Assembly: GCA_023426245.1 (NCBI GenBank)
Contig: JAFABB010000007.1
Location: 186,001-250,000 of the forward strand
From: Bacillota bacterium
Lineage (GTDB): Bacteria > Bacillota > UBA4882 > UBA8346
DNA: 64,000 nt
Direction: 5' to 3'
Notes under the pieces: model-generated
Seen by the model: the letters and a program-made list of their open reading frames with translations, nothing else
What the model was told of the DNA's origin: nothing
Databases searched by the model: none
Part shown: piece by piece, positions 1 through 8,855 of the stretch
Position numbering within the stretch: the first letter of the stretch is position 1
Layout: each line of letters starts with the position of its first letter
Made by a program: the position numbers and the translations under genes

Positions 1-465
1 TCCATCGTCACCGATGTATTGCCAATGCTTTCATTTGAATATGAAATGCCGAATATCGGTGAATCGGTATTATGTTTGTTTTTGGGAAATGGGATCACCA
101 ATGGTTTTTGCCTGGGGCGATATTTTTATGCGGATGATCAACCCAATCCAAACGGAGCGGATATTTATTGCAAACGTTTTTTGAGACAAGCGGCAATGGT
201 CTACAATAGTTCCAGCAAGACCCTGACAATAAGCATTCCGGACACGAAGGATATTCAGGTTGAAATCGTTGGGAACCTAACTGTAGGTAAGGATTTAACG
301 GTTACAGGGAATGTTTCGGTTGGGGCGGATTTAACGGTTACAGGGAATGCTTCGATTGGGAAGGCTTTAACAGTGAATGATGATGCGAAAATAGGGGGAA
401 AAAGCTTTTTAAGCCATACTCATACTTCATCATCATCGGGTAATCCAACGGGACCGCCATTATAA
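1..465 (+). CDS. Phage baseplate assembly protein V / tail spike (5' partial)
   Basis: The frame is open to the left edge, so this is the C-terminal part of a longer gene. The visible part starts with an OB-fold-like stretch typical of gpV spike proteins (MPNIGESVLCLFLGNG). It is followed by a beta-helix built of short repeats of the type LTVTGNVSVGAD. The end carries an HTHT motif and a Gly/Pro tail (GNPTGPPL), which in P2 gpV-type spikes binds a metal ion at the tip. The spike sits under the baseplate of contractile tails and punctures the envelope. It is followed after 13 bases by a gpU-like gene, consistent with a tail operon. Family assignment is firm from motifs and order; the missing N-terminus cannot be judged. 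Confidence 0.85.
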   Translation, partial: SIVTDVLPMLSFEYEMPNIGESVLCLFLGNGITNGFCLGRYFYADDQPNPNGADIYCKRFLRQAAMVYNSSSKTLTISIPDTKDIQVEIVGNLTVGKDLTVTGNVSVGADLTVTGNASIGKALTVNDDAKIGGKSFLSHTHTSSSSGNPTGPPL

Positions 466-478
466 ATGAGGTGATGCA

Positions 479-871
479 ATGATCGGTTATTTTAATGACA
501 TTTGTTTTGAAGTTTCGGATGAACGGATCTACACCTTTAGCGGGTTTAAGCTTGAAGCTTCAGCCCGCTACAGCGCCCATGAGCTTATCGGGGTTAAGCC
601 GAAAACCGAGTATGTGGCCCCCAATCTCCAAACGATCACTTTAACGATTAATCTCAACGGTAATTTTGGAGTTACCCCCAAAGATGAGATGCAAACCTGG
701 ATCTATCTGGCAGAGTCGGGTGAAGCGGATTACCTGGTTGTGGGTGAGGAAGTATTGGGGGATGATCGATGGATCGTCAAATCCGTGAGCGAGGCCTGGG
801 ATGCTTTTTTCAACCAAGGCGAGCTTTTTTCCGGCAAGATTGATGTTACATTTGAAGAGTATATCGCTTAG
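479..871 (+). CDS. Phage tail protein, gpU-like
   Basis: 130 aa, about the length of P2 gpU. The pattern fits: an N-terminal F-S-G-F segment, then a central region in which a reference quantity is fused to I-T-L-T-I-N-L, a glycine, 'LAESGEADYLVVGEEVLGDDRWIV', and a closing beta-strand ending in F-E-E-Y. gpU-type proteins act in tail completion. An ATG with a GAGGTGATGCA upstream gives the start. It lies between the spike gene and the gp25 gene in the same orientation with short gaps. The assignment rests on pattern and neighbourhood, not on catalytic residues. Confidence 0.7.
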   Translation: MIGYFNDICFEVSDERIYTFSGFKLEASARYSAHELIGVKPKTEYVAPNLQTITLTINLNGNFGVTPKDEMQTWIYLAESGEADYLVVGEEVLGDDRWIVKSVSEAWDAFFNQGELFSGKIDVTFEEYIA

Positions 872-891
872 CAGAAAGTGAGGGATAGGGG

Positions 892-1191
892 ATGATTAAT
901 GCATCCGATGTGGTAATTGATTTCAGTGCCGGTGGGAATAGTGAAATCCTCCAAAATATTCAAGTGATTTTGACTACTCCTGCCGGGACAGTCCCTTTTG
1001 ACCGGGATTTCGGGATTGATATGAGTATCTTGGATTCCCCCATCGGGGTTGCCAAGGCCAAGTTAACGGTGGAATATATCAAAAAGATCAAGAAATATGA
1101 ACCCCGGGCTGAAGTGAAAAAAGTCAGCTTTACCAATGATGCGATAAGCGGCTTGCTGGTACCGAAGGTGGTGATCGGTCTTGCCGGCTAG
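892..1191 (+). CDS. Baseplate wedge protein, gpW/gp25 family
   Basis: 99 aa, typical for the T4 gp25 / P2 gpW family, which joins the inner baseplate wedge and nucleates sheath assembly. The family's E-P-R motif is visible in the context KKYEPRAEVKKV near residue 65-75, preceded by a P-F-D-R-D-F-G-I-D segment near residue 35, also typical. RBS GTGAGGGATAGGGG precedes the ATG. The end overlaps the downstream J gene by 11 bases, which indicates translational coupling. Confidence 0.9.
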   Translation: MINASDVVIDFSAGGNSEILQNIQVILTTPAGTVPFDRDFGIDMSILDSPIGVAKAKLTVEYIKKIKKYEPRAEVKKVSFTNDAISGLLVPKVVIGLAG

Positions 1192-2335
1192 TATCGAGGC
1201 TTTAAACAATTTGCCGGATATTGACTTCGTAAATAAGGATGTAGATTCGCTTTTAACCAATATGATTTCCGAATATCAAAATGCCTATTGGGAGTCTACT
1301 GGAAAATCGAAAAGTTTAGCTGCCGGCGATCCCATCCGGATTTGGATTTATGCACAAGCGTTAAGAATTTATACGGCCTACCAATTAATCGACAGGGCGG
1401 CTAAGTATAATTTACTGAAATATTCCAGTGGCGATTATCTGGAGAACCTGGGGGCTTTGGTGGGAGTCACCAGGGAAGAAGCTACCGGAGCAGTGGTTAC
1501 CCAACGTTTTACCCTTTCCAAGAAGTTGGAAAGGGGGGTGACGATTCCATCCGGCGCCCGGGTTAGCACCAGTGACAATGTTTTTTTTGCAACGACCCAA
1601 GAAGTGGAAATCGCTGCGGGAGAAACTTATATGGATGTTCCGGCGGAATGCGCAACTACCGGAAAAGCCGGTAATGGCTATACCGCAGGACAAATTGATG
1701 TCCTGGTGGATCCGATTCAATTTGTATCCGGCACTACCAACACTACAACCAGCCAGGGCGGAGTCGATGAAGAAGATGACGAAGCTTTACGGGAACGGAT
1801 TTTTTTAAAGCCGGAGTCTTTCAGCGTGGCCGGACCCAGCGGCGCCTATGAGTATTTTGTCAAAGACTGTGATGCTTCCATTACGGATGTCAAAGTTGTC
1901 GGAGGCAATGGAAGGGTGAATGTGTATTTTATTCTGGAAAACGGGGAATTACCGGAACAAGCATTAATCGATGAAGTAACTGATTACCTCTCGGCCGACA
2001 CCAGGAGACCGTTAACGGATTGTGTATATGTCGCGGCGCCGAGCGCAGTGGAATATTCCGTAGATATTGACTATTCCATCAGTGAATCGGACCAAAGTGC
2101 AACCAGTACCATTGCAACGGCTGTCGAAACAGCGGTTAACGACTATATTACCTGGCAGAAGTCAAAGATCGGCAGGGATATTAATCCGTCGAAATTAGTG
2201 GCGATGGTGATGAACGCCGGAGCCGGCAGGGTGGTTGTCAATTCTCCAGTATTTACCGCCATTGGGGATACGGAAATTGCAATCACCTCTCGGGTTCCGG
2301 TGATTACATCCCACCCGGAGAATGAAAATGAATAA
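1181..2335 (+). CDS. Baseplate J-like protein, module 1
   Basis: 384 aa, baseplate J / gp47 family, the wedge component that contacts the sheath and carries tail protein I. The N-terminus reads IEALNNLPDIDFVNKDVDSL, and the middle has the conserved ESFSVAGPSGAYEYFVKDCD block. That block is almost identical in the two other J copies of this window (ESFSVAGPSGAYEYF in copy 3, EAFSVAGPSGAYEYF in copy 2). The TTG start lies inside the gp25 gene. A second J copy begins at 5110 and a third at 9016. This first copy is the most diverged of the three: copies 2 and 3 share the motif DKLNNL and an almost identical N-terminal 60 residues. Confidence 0.92.
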   Translation: MPASIEALNNLPDIDFVNKDVDSLLTNMISEYQNAYWESTGKSKSLAAGDPIRIWIYAQALRIYTAYQLIDRAAKYNLLKYSSGDYLENLGALVGVTREEATGAVVTQRFTLSKKLERGVTIPSGARVSTSDNVFFATTQEVEIAAGETYMDVPAECATTGKAGNGYTAGQIDVLVDPIQFVSGTTNTTTSQGGVDEEDDEALRERIFLKPESFSVAGPSGAYEYFVKDCDASITDVKVVGGNGRVNVYFILENGELPEQALIDEVTDYLSADTRRPLTDCVYVAAPSAVEYSVDIDYSISESDQSATSTIATAVETAVNDYITWQKSKIGRDINPSKLVAMVMNAGAGRVVVNSPVFTAIGDTEIAITSRVPVITSHPENENE

Positions 2336-2984
2336 AACAGTTTTTGATGTGACTTTACTGGAACTGCTGCCGGAAAACTTACGCCATAATCCCGATATCA
2401 TCGCCGCCGGTCAGGGAGTTGATATAGAGTTTCAGACTTTGGCAAACGCCGTTAAAAATTGCTTAACCATCGCCGATATTGATGGTGCTACCTCTGAGGT
2501 CGTCGATAATCTGGCCGGCGAGATTCATGTTGATTTTTATGACCAGACTTTGCCGCTGGAGAAGCGGAAAGAGCTGATTAAAAACGGCTATTTGTATAAG
2601 TATAGAAAAGGGACAGCCGATGCGGTAAAGAAGATTGTAAGCGACGCTTTTGACCAAACCGGGGTCAAGGAATGGTTTCAGTATGACGGGGAGCCCTATC
2701 ATTTCAAAATCTCCACCGAAACCAATCTGCCCAGTAAAAGTAAGATCGATGAAGTGGTCCGGGCAGTGAACTCCGTAAAAAACGCCCGGTCCACCCTGGA
2801 GTGTGTCGAAGCTTTAAAAAGCGGTAGTTTAAATACCTATTACGGATTTGGAGTAGGGCAAACTTGTCAACATCAAATTATTGCACGGTCAACATGGAAT
2901 GAGTTGGATGCGGCAATGATTTCTTGGGAGGATCTGGATGCTTTGGGTCTAACGTGGAACGAATTGGAGGTGTATCGGTTTTGA
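2328..2984 (+). CDS. Phage tail protein I, module 1
   Basis: 218 aa, P2 gpI-type baseplate protein that links gpJ to the tail fibre. ATG 2328 is preferred over ATG 2322 because GGAG at 2317-2320 is seven bases upstream of it, and because the resulting N-terminus (MNKTVFDVTLLELLP) matches the starts of copies 2 and 3. The conserved core is 'EMNVDFYDE'-like (here IHVDFYDQTLPLEKR), followed by a GTADAVKKIV segment and the GEPYHFKI strand. It is about 30 residues longer than the other two copies, through a C-terminal tail with three W-x-x-L repeats (TWNELD, SWEDLD, TWNELE). The start overlaps the J gene. Confidence 0.9.
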   Translation: MNKTVFDVTLLELLPENLRHNPDIIAAGQGVDIEFQTLANAVKNCLTIADIDGATSEVVDNLAGEIHVDFYDQTLPLEKRKELIKNGYLYKYRKGTADAVKKIVSDAFDQTGVKEWFQYDGEPYHFKISTETNLPSKSKIDEVVRAVNSVKNARSTLECVEALKSGSLNTYYGFGVGQTCQHQIIARSTWNELDAAMISWEDLDALGLTWNELEVYRF

Positions 2985-3763
2985 GTGATGCTTCAATGAA
3001 TATGGGGTTGGAATTGCCTGTCGGCACGGATAGCGTCAAAAGATCGGTGTTGCGGGAAAATTTTGAAAAGATTGATATGCAGGCGCTTCTGAAAGCCGGA
3101 GATACGATGACCGGACCGCTGGTGTTAAGTGAAGACCCGGCAATGGATTTGGGGGCCGCTACCAAGCAGTATGTGGATAGTTTATGGAAGTTATTGGATC
3201 CCCTCGGTCATGCCAAAGTATATTATGGTACAACTTTGCCCGCCCGCCATCTTTGGGTGAACGGTTGTACCATAGGGGATGCTGATTCCGGCGCAACCGG
3301 GAGGGCGAATGGGGACACCATTGATCTTTATACAGTTCTCTGGAATTCAGCCAATATGAGTGGATCGCAAATCCAACTGTACACATCGGAAGGTGTTTCA
3401 ACGACCAAAGGGGCTAGCGCCGCCGAAGATTTTGCGGCCCATAAACGGTTATGTTTACCGGATATGCGTGGACGGGTTGTTATTGGTATAGATAATATGG
3501 GTGGGTCATTAGCAAATGTTGTATTAAATAGTAATGCTAATATTTTGGGTGGAACAGGTGGAGAAGAGAATCATACTTTAACAGTTCAAGAAATACCGAG
3601 TCATGCCCATAGTTTAGCACTATCATCTAGTACCAGAGGAGGAGACTCCGGAAGTCATGTTCTTAACGGTGGTGGATGTGGTACTACTGGTTCTTCCGGA
3701 ACGGACACTCCTCATAATAACATGCAGCCTTGGATAGCTTGTAATTATATCATGAGATATTGA
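2981..3763 (+). CDS. Tail collar fibre protein, short form, module 1
   Basis: 260 aa when started at TTG 2981, which overlaps the gpI stop as TTGA and has GGAGG at 2966-2970. It carries a central ATKQYVDSLW segment, then a collar domain with RHLWVNGCTIGD, LPDMRGRVVIGID, GGTGGEENHTLT and a terminal MQPWIACNYIMRY, the signature ending of phage tail collar proteins. Unlike the three later fibres it lacks the N-terminal DUF3751-like attachment domain, so it may have lost it or be an adaptor. The segment around the two histidines (SHAHS) to the MQPW block is AT-rich and differs from the next fibre, while the rest is strongly similar. This suggests exchange of receptor-binding tips. Confidence 0.85.
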   Translation: MSDASMNMGLELPVGTDSVKRSVLRENFEKIDMQALLKAGDTMTGPLVLSEDPAMDLGAATKQYVDSLWKLLDPLGHAKVYYGTTLPARHLWVNGCTIGDADSGATGRANGDTIDLYTVLWNSANMSGSQIQLYTSEGVSTTKGASAAEDFAAHKRLCLPDMRGRVVIGIDNMGGSLANVVLNSNANILGGTGGEENHTLTVQEIPSHAHSLALSSSTRGGDSGSHVLNGGGCGTTGSSGTDTPHNNMQPWIACNYIMRY

Positions 3764-3797
3764 GGAAAAGATTAAAGTTTTATGAAGGAGGTTAACC

Positions 3798-4919
3798 ATG
3801 GCTGAATTTACCGATTTAACATTAACGAATATTGGATATGCATTACAAATAAAGGCCCAGGGTGGGACTAAATTACAATTTACCCGGGTGGCATTGGGAA
3901 ATGGAGTTTTACCTTCGGGGACCCAGTTGAACACCTTGACGGCGCTAATCAGTGAAAAACAGAGTTCGGCGATTAGTAATCTTTCGGTCGGCGGTAAATC
4001 GGTTCAAATCAAAGCGAATTTTTCCAATAAAAATCTGACCGGAAACTATTACTTGCGGGAACTTGGAATATTTGCCAACGACCCGGACCAGGGTGAAATC
4101 TTATATGCCGTAGCCAATGCGGGAGATGGGGCGGACTATATGCCTGCCTATGATGGAGCTGAGACGATTGAACAAGTCTTTACCATCGAGTTATCAGTCG
4201 GCAATGCGGCGAATGTGACAGCAACCTTCGCGGAGTCGATCTACGTACTAAAGGCCGGAGATGTCATGACCGGAACACTTATCTTAAGTGGTGACCCGAC
4301 TGCTAATCTTCATGCTGCTACCAAACAATATGTGGATAATGCGAATACAGCCAATGACCCGCTGGGAGTAGCGAAAGAATACTATGGCACAATCTTGCCA
4401 GCACGGCACCTTTGGGTTAATGGCTGTACTATTGGTGACACCGATTCCAGAGCAACGGGTAGAGCTAACGCTGATACAATTGATTTGTATAAAGTTCTAT
4501 GGGATGCAGCAAATGTAACGGGTTCTCAGATTCAACTTTATGATTCAGTTGGAACGGCAACAACAAAGGGTGCAAGTGTCATGGTGGACTTTGCAGCGCA
4601 TAAGAGGCTTTCGCTGCCTGATAAACGTGGGCGTGTGGGTGTTGGCCTTGATAATATGGGTGGGACTTCAGCAAATGTTGTCACAAATGTAAGTGTAGAT
4701 ATTTTAGGTGGAATTGGCGGAGAAGAACGACATACCATGACAATAAATGAGCTTGCCCAACATAATCATTATTTTGCTTGGGGGTTTGGCACTGGCTCTA
4801 GTGGTCAGGCAGGTGTAAATGGTAATACATACAACCAAACTACAACTAGCACTGGTGGAGGGCAGGCCTTTAATATCATGCAGCCATGGGTTGCTTGTAA
4901 CTATATCATGAGATACTAA
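3798..4919 (+). CDS. Tail fibre protein with DUF3751-like N-terminus and collar C-terminus
   Basis: 373 aa. RBS GAAGGAGG is ten bases upstream of the ATG. Residues 1-145 form the attachment domain (MAEFTDLTLTNIGYALQIKA; YYLRELGIFANDPDQGEILY), the type that docks fibres on gpI. Residues 150-190 hold an ATKQYVDNANTAND linker also seen in the previous fibre. Residues 190-373 are the collar domain (RHLWVNGCTIGD, LPDKRGRVGVGLDNMGG, MQPWVACNYIMRY). Fibre of module 1; it replaces or partners the short form. Its tip (HNHYFAWGFG onward) differs from all other copies. It is followed by degenerate sequence rather than by an accessory gene. Confidence 0.88.
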   Translation: MAEFTDLTLTNIGYALQIKAQGGTKLQFTRVALGNGVLPSGTQLNTLTALISEKQSSAISNLSVGGKSVQIKANFSNKNLTGNYYLRELGIFANDPDQGEILYAVANAGDGADYMPAYDGAETIEQVFTIELSVGNAANVTATFAESIYVLKAGDVMTGTLILSGDPTANLHAATKQYVDNANTANDPLGVAKEYYGTILPARHLWVNGCTIGDTDSRATGRANADTIDLYKVLWDAANVTGSQIQLYDSVGTATTKGASVMVDFAAHKRLSLPDKRGRVGVGLDNMGGTSANVVTNVSVDILGGIGGEERHTMTINELAQHNHYFAWGFGTGSSGQAGVNGNTYNQTTTSTGGGQAFNIMQPWVACNYIMRY

Positions 4920-5093
4920 GGAGGATAAATAAAGGGATATCCAAATATGCCTTTATAACTACGATCGCAAACACATTGTAATGGAAATTCAAAAAATGCG
5001 GTGGTGACGGTAAATGTCACTACAAGTGCTGGGTCTGGAACCAGATACAGGGACAGCGAGTTAAATGACAGTAATAATTATACTTTAAAACTC
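4920..5093 (+). pseudogene. Degenerate remnant of a fibre accessory gene and fibre tail
   Basis: About 175 bases with no full ORF. The first part, GGAGGATAAATAAAGGGATATCCAAAT, aligns by eye with the RBS and first codons of the gene at 11848 (GGAGGATAGAACATTATGGAGTATCCAAAT), but the start codon is destroyed. The later part translates in one frame to a fibre-like stretch (VVTVNVTTSAGSGTRYRDSE, then NNYTLKLKVVV) that runs into the J gene's RBS. I read it as debris from the duplication that made modules 1 and 2. The comparison is visual only. Confidence 0.5.
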
Positions 5094-5109
5094 AAGGTGG
5101 TGGTTGCCA

Positions 5110-6258
5110 TTGAGCAGCAACATTGATAAACTAAACAATTTAACGGACATCAATTTTGTCGATACCGATGTCGACACACTGTTGGCGGAATTGATATCCG
5201 ACTATGAAAGCGAGTATTTAAAAGAAACCGGCCAGTCGAAGACCCTTTCTACAGGGGACCCGATTCGCATTTTGTTATACGCCAACGCGGCCCGAGTTTA
5301 CGGGATATTACAGTCCATCAATCAAGCGGCGAAACAGAATTTATTGAAATATGCGACCGGAAAATATCTGGATCAATTGGCTGCCAGAGTGGAAGTAACC
5401 CGGGAGAAAGCCACCGCCGCAACGGCAACAGTTCGTTTTGAATTATCGGCTGTACAGTCCGGTGTTGTCAGCATTCCCGCTAATACCAGGGTCGCGGCTG
5501 GGACAGTCTATTTTAAAACAACCCAGTATCAAGAAATCCCTGCAGGTAAACAATTCGTGGATATGGTTGTAACATGCGCCGGGACCGGGACAACCGGCAA
5601 TGGTTTTACACCCGGACAAATTAATGTTTTGGTGGATCCCATTCAGTATGTGGCCAAAGTGAGTAATATGGATACCAGTGCGGGTGGGGCTGACGAGGAG
5701 GACGACGATTCGCTCCGGGAAAGAGTTTACTTGCGTCCCGAAGCATTCAGTGTGGCCGGGCCGTCTGGGGCCTATGAATACTTTACCAAGGAATACAGCT
5801 CCGAGATTGCCGATGTGGTGGTGACTTCATTAGAAGCCGGGACTGTTAATGTATATTTTATTAAGGAAGATGGTTCCACGCCGGACGCAATGATTACTGA
5901 ATTACAGGCTTATCTGTCGGATGACGGCAGAAGGCCCCTTACGGATAATGTGGTTGTGGCGAAGCCAACCCCGGTAAATTACAGTATTAACATTGACTAC
6001 TATATCAATAAAGCAAACAGTGATATTGCAGAGTCTATTCAGACAAAAGTGTCAGAGGCAATCAGCGCATACAGGACTTGGCAAAGGTCTAAAATCGGCA
6101 GGGATATTGATCCCGGATATCTTCAATATCTTATTTATGCAGCGGGCGCTAAAAGGGTGGTAGTATATTCACCTGTATTTACTGCATTATCGGAAACAGA
6201 GATTGCCTATGAGAATACGGAAGCCATTGTAAATTATAAGGGGTTGGAACCGGCATGA
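5110..6258 (+). CDS. Baseplate J-like protein, module 2
   Basis: 382 aa, baseplate J / gp47 family. TTG 5110 is preferred to TTG 5104: AAGGTGG at 5094-5100 is nine bases away, and the same arrangement (AGGTGGTGGG-N-TTG) precedes copy 3 at 9016. N-terminus SSNIDKLNNLTDINFVDTDV and the EAFSVAGPSGAYEYFTKEYS block are conserved. Acts in the baseplate wedge. The stop overlaps the next gene as ATGA. Copies 2 and 3 are close paralogues along the whole length, while copy 1 is more distant. Confidence 0.92.
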   Translation: MSSNIDKLNNLTDINFVDTDVDTLLAELISDYESEYLKETGQSKTLSTGDPIRILLYANAARVYGILQSINQAAKQNLLKYATGKYLDQLAARVEVTREKATAATATVRFELSAVQSGVVSIPANTRVAAGTVYFKTTQYQEIPAGKQFVDMVVTCAGTGTTGNGFTPGQINVLVDPIQYVAKVSNMDTSAGGADEEDDDSLRERVYLRPEAFSVAGPSGAYEYFTKEYSSEIADVVVTSLEAGTVNVYFIKEDGSTPDAMITELQAYLSDDGRRPLTDNVVVAKPTPVNYSINIDYYINKANSDIAESIQTKVSEAISAYRTWQRSKIGRDIDPGYLQYLIYAAGAKRVVVYSPVFTALSETEIAYENTEAIVNYKGLEPA

Positions 6259-6830
6259 GTAAAACAATTTATGATGTGACCCTTCTGGATTTGGTGCCTC
6301 CTAACCTGGAAAACAATCCGGATGTTATTGCAGTCGGTAAAGCACTGGATAAGCAATGGCGGAAATTAGCCCAAACGATATGCAAAGTTCTTACTTATGC
6401 GGATATTGATAATGCCGCATCGGATGTAGCCGACATGCTGGCGATTGAAATGAACGTTGATTTTTATGATGAAAATTTATCTTTGGAGAAGCGGCGGGCC
6501 TTGGTGAAAGACGCCTATGTCCTAAAATTTTTAAAAGGCACCGCCTATGCGGTCAAACAGGTCGTAACCGACGCCTTTGATGAGGCCTATATTGAAGAAT
6601 GGCCTGATTATGAAGGAGAGCCATTTCATTTCCGGATTACCACCCAGGCTGCAATGCCCAGCGAGGCGGTGATCAATAAGATTTTTAATGCCGTCAATGC
6701 GGTCAAAAATGCCCGTTCCCATTTGGATTATTTGGGCGCATTAAGAGAGGTAAATAAACCGATATTTTGTGGTTTTGGGGTATATCAACGACGTTATCAA
6801 ACAATCAAACCATTTAGTAAGGAGGAATGA
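6255..6830 (+). CDS. Phage tail protein I, module 2
   Basis: 191 aa, gpI family. Starts with ATGA overlap on the J gene (MSKTIYDVTLLDLVPPNL). Core motifs EMNVDFYDENLSLEKRRALV, KGTAYAVKQVVTDAFDEAY and GEPFHFRI are shared with copies 1 and 3. It lacks the W-x-x-L tail of copy 1. Ends inside the RBS region of the following fibre gene, so the module is translationally coupled as J-I-fibre. Confidence 0.9.
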   Translation: MSKTIYDVTLLDLVPPNLENNPDVIAVGKALDKQWRKLAQTICKVLTYADIDNAASDVADMLAIEMNVDFYDENLSLEKRRALVKDAYVLKFLKGTAYAVKQVVTDAFDEAYIEEWPDYEGEPFHFRITTQAAMPSEAVINKIFNAVNAVKNARSHLDYLGALREVNKPIFCGFGVYQRRYQTIKPFSKEE

Positions 6831-6832
6831 GC

Positions 6833-8371
6833 ATGGCGGATTTTAAAAATTTGACCTTAACAACTTTTGGATCGGTGTTATTGGAAAAAGCCATTGCCGG
6901 GACGACTTTGGAATTTACCAGGGCTGCCATTGGCGACGGCAGGGTTGCCGACGGGACGGATATCAGTGGATTAACGGCTTTGGTGAATGAAAAAAAGTCG
7001 ATCCCCATCAATTCGATAGAGTTCAAAGATGGCTTGGCCACTGTGACGATAGCTTTTTCCAATAGCGATTTGTCTGTTGGTTTCCATGTCAGGGAATTGG
7101 GACTTTTTGCGAAAGATCCCGAAAAAGGCGAAATTCTATATGCTATTGCCAATGCCGGGGATGACGCTGACTGGCTGCCGGAAATGGGCTCCAATGTCGT
7201 AGAGGAAGTATTCAAGATTGTTCCAGTGGTTAGTGGAGCTACAAAAGTTACTGCTGTTATTGATAACTCGCTGACATACGTAACCAAAGAAGAATTTAAG
7301 GCGCACCATCATGTTGCGGGTGGGCAAAATGACGGAGAACAGGTTGACGCAAAGGACGTGGTAAATGCACCACGTGGTTCAATAACAGCGACAGATGTTC
7401 AATTAGCAATCGATGAATTGAACGAACAATCAAAAGTATGGCAACCATCTACAGCTTATAGAGTTGGTGATATTTGCTATTTCAGATCTAACTCCTATAT
7501 TATGCTTGAATGTGTGGCGGCCGGTATAACCGGTATTAATGAGCCATCATTATTTACGGTAGGTACCAATTTAACCGACAACGGCGTTACCTGGATGGTT
7601 TATGATACACGAAACATTAGTCCCGCGATAGGCGGTTATGAAAATTTAATTATTAAAGTAACTGCTAATGACTGCTTAACTATAACTGCGGATGCATTAT
7701 CCTTACATAATGCAAGTTATACCCGTTCTAAAACACTGTCAAACGTGAGCCTCTCACTTTCTACCGCATTCGCCGGAGTAAATGGTTTAGATACAGGATC
7801 AATAGCGGCTTCTACTTGGTATGCGGTTTACGTAATCTATAATCCCTTGACTAATAGGGTGGCCGGATTATTGTCAATAAACTATACAAGCCCAACTTTA
7901 CCTGATGGATATACTATGTATCGACGATGGGGCTGGGTACTTACAAACAGCAACAATTATTTGTATAGAACTATCCAATACGGCAACGAAGCGTCCTATA
8001 TTGTTGATGGTATGATATTAACTGCTTTGCGAAAAATATGTAGTGGTATAGCAGGTACTCTTCAGGCAGGTAGCAGTGGAACTACAACTTTTGTTGCAGT
8101 TAATGTATCCAATTTTATCCCATATCCGACATCAAGTAAAATTAAATTTGTAGGTGCTAATATTACGGGTAGTGTTATTGTGTTGGCGCCAAATTCTAAC
8201 TATGGCGGATATGAAAACACCACAAACCCTCCCCCGTTCTCGCTGAATACTGAAGAGGATAATGATACGGCTGTGCAAGGAGAATTCCTTTTAGAATCAT
8301 CTTACGTATATTACGCTTCAGGGGCTTCGACTGGTGCAATTTTTGTTTCGGGATGGACAGATAATCTATAA
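6833..8371 (+). CDS. Long tail fibre protein, module 2
   Basis: 512 aa from ATG 6833; GGAGG at 6821-6825 is seven bases upstream, whereas ATG 6827 would have only one base of spacing. Residues 1-145 are the same attachment domain as in the other fibres (MADFKNLTLTTFGSVLLEKA, FHVRELGLFAKDPEKGEILY), followed by a HHHVAGGQNDGEQVDAKDVV linker that is closely matched in the module 3 fibre (HHHVTNGQNDGARVDASDVI). The remaining ~330 residues have no collar domain. They are Ser/Thr/Asn/Tyr-rich, beta-like and AT-rich, as expected for a foreign receptor-binding region. It contains a short WQPSTAYRVGDICYFRSNSY segment typical of carbohydrate-binding ChiC-like motifs. Confidence 0.85.
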   Translation: MADFKNLTLTTFGSVLLEKAIAGTTLEFTRAAIGDGRVADGTDISGLTALVNEKKSIPINSIEFKDGLATVTIAFSNSDLSVGFHVRELGLFAKDPEKGEILYAIANAGDDADWLPEMGSNVVEEVFKIVPVVSGATKVTAVIDNSLTYVTKEEFKAHHHVAGGQNDGEQVDAKDVVNAPRGSITATDVQLAIDELNEQSKVWQPSTAYRVGDICYFRSNSYIMLECVAAGITGINEPSLFTVGTNLTDNGVTWMVYDTRNISPAIGGYENLIIKVTANDCLTITADALSLHNASYTRSKTLSNVSLSLSTAFAGVNGLDTGSIAASTWYAVYVIYNPLTNRVAGLLSINYTSPTLPDGYTMYRRWGWVLTNSNNYLYRTIQYGNEASYIVDGMILTALRKICSGIAGTLQAGSSGTTTFVAVNVSNFIPYPTSSKIKFVGANITGSVIVLAPNSNYGGYENTTNPPPFSLNTEEDNDTAVQGEFLLESSYVYYASGASTGAIFVSGWTDNL

Positions 8372-8383
8372 GGAGATGATCAT

Positions 8384-8719
8384 ATGTTTGCAGCTAGTAA
8401 TAATGGTTTAAGCATTCGGGCGGTTAAAGATAAGAGCGAAGCTGATATTGGTGAAGTTGTTTTTGATGTTTCAGATATGTCAGAAATAACAGAAGATATG
8501 CTTAAAGCGGCGTTTAGTGAGTATTTTGACACTAGGAAATCTCAAAAGTTGCTTGAACTTGATGAAGAATATAAGCCGGAATTCGAAAAAATTGTAATGG
8601 CTTATAATACAGCAATTATTGCCGGTGACTTTACAACTGCAACAACTCGTCAAACTGATTATGCTACGCTGAAGACTGAATATGCAACGGCAAGGGAGGC
8701 GATCGCAAATGGCAGATAG
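8384..8719 (+). CDS. Hypothetical fibre-associated protein
   Basis: 111 aa, RBS AAGGAGATGATCAT before the ATG, 12 bases after the long fibre. Acidic, mainly helical, with no recognised motif beyond a C-terminal predicted helix pair (EYKPEFEKIVMAYNTAII; TLKTEYATAREAIA). Position directly behind a fibre gene suggests a fibre-assembly chaperone or a fibre-tip protein, but I do not recognise the family. Its 3' end overlaps the next mini-gene. Confidence 0.7.
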   Translation: MFAASNNGLSIRAVKDKSEADIGEVVFDVSDMSEITEDMLKAAFSEYFDTRKSQKLLELDEEYKPEFEKIVMAYNTAIIAGDFTTATTRQTDYATLKTEYATAREAIANGR

Positions 8720-8798
8720 TTATTGTTTTGTTTGTGGAAACAAAAATAATTCCAATACAGGAAAATGCATTAATACCAGTTGCCCTCGGAATAAGTAG
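8709..8798 (+). CDS. 29-residue zinc-ribbon-like peptide
   Basis: MADSYCFVCGNKNNS, then TGKCINTSCPRNK. Two Cys pairs (C-x2-C at 6-9 and C-x4-C at 20-25) could bind one zinc. A good RBS (GGGAGG, 8694-8699) lies nine bases before the ATG inside the end of the preceding gene, so translation looks coupled. Too short for homology by eye. Similar tiny zinc-finger ORFs occur in phage tail operons, but a function cannot be given. Confidence 0.5.
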   Translation: MADSYCFVCGNKNNSNTGKCINTSCPRNK

Positions 8799-8855
8799 GT
8801 TTAACGTGTACAAAGGCGTTTTTTACTCATCAATGAAAAGGCAGGTGTTGATATT

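Noticed and set aside
3541..3763. Variable fibre tips could be a diversity-generating retroelement target
   Set aside because: No reverse transcriptase gene or template repeat is visible in the window, and differences among tips are not limited to adenine positions as far as can be seen.
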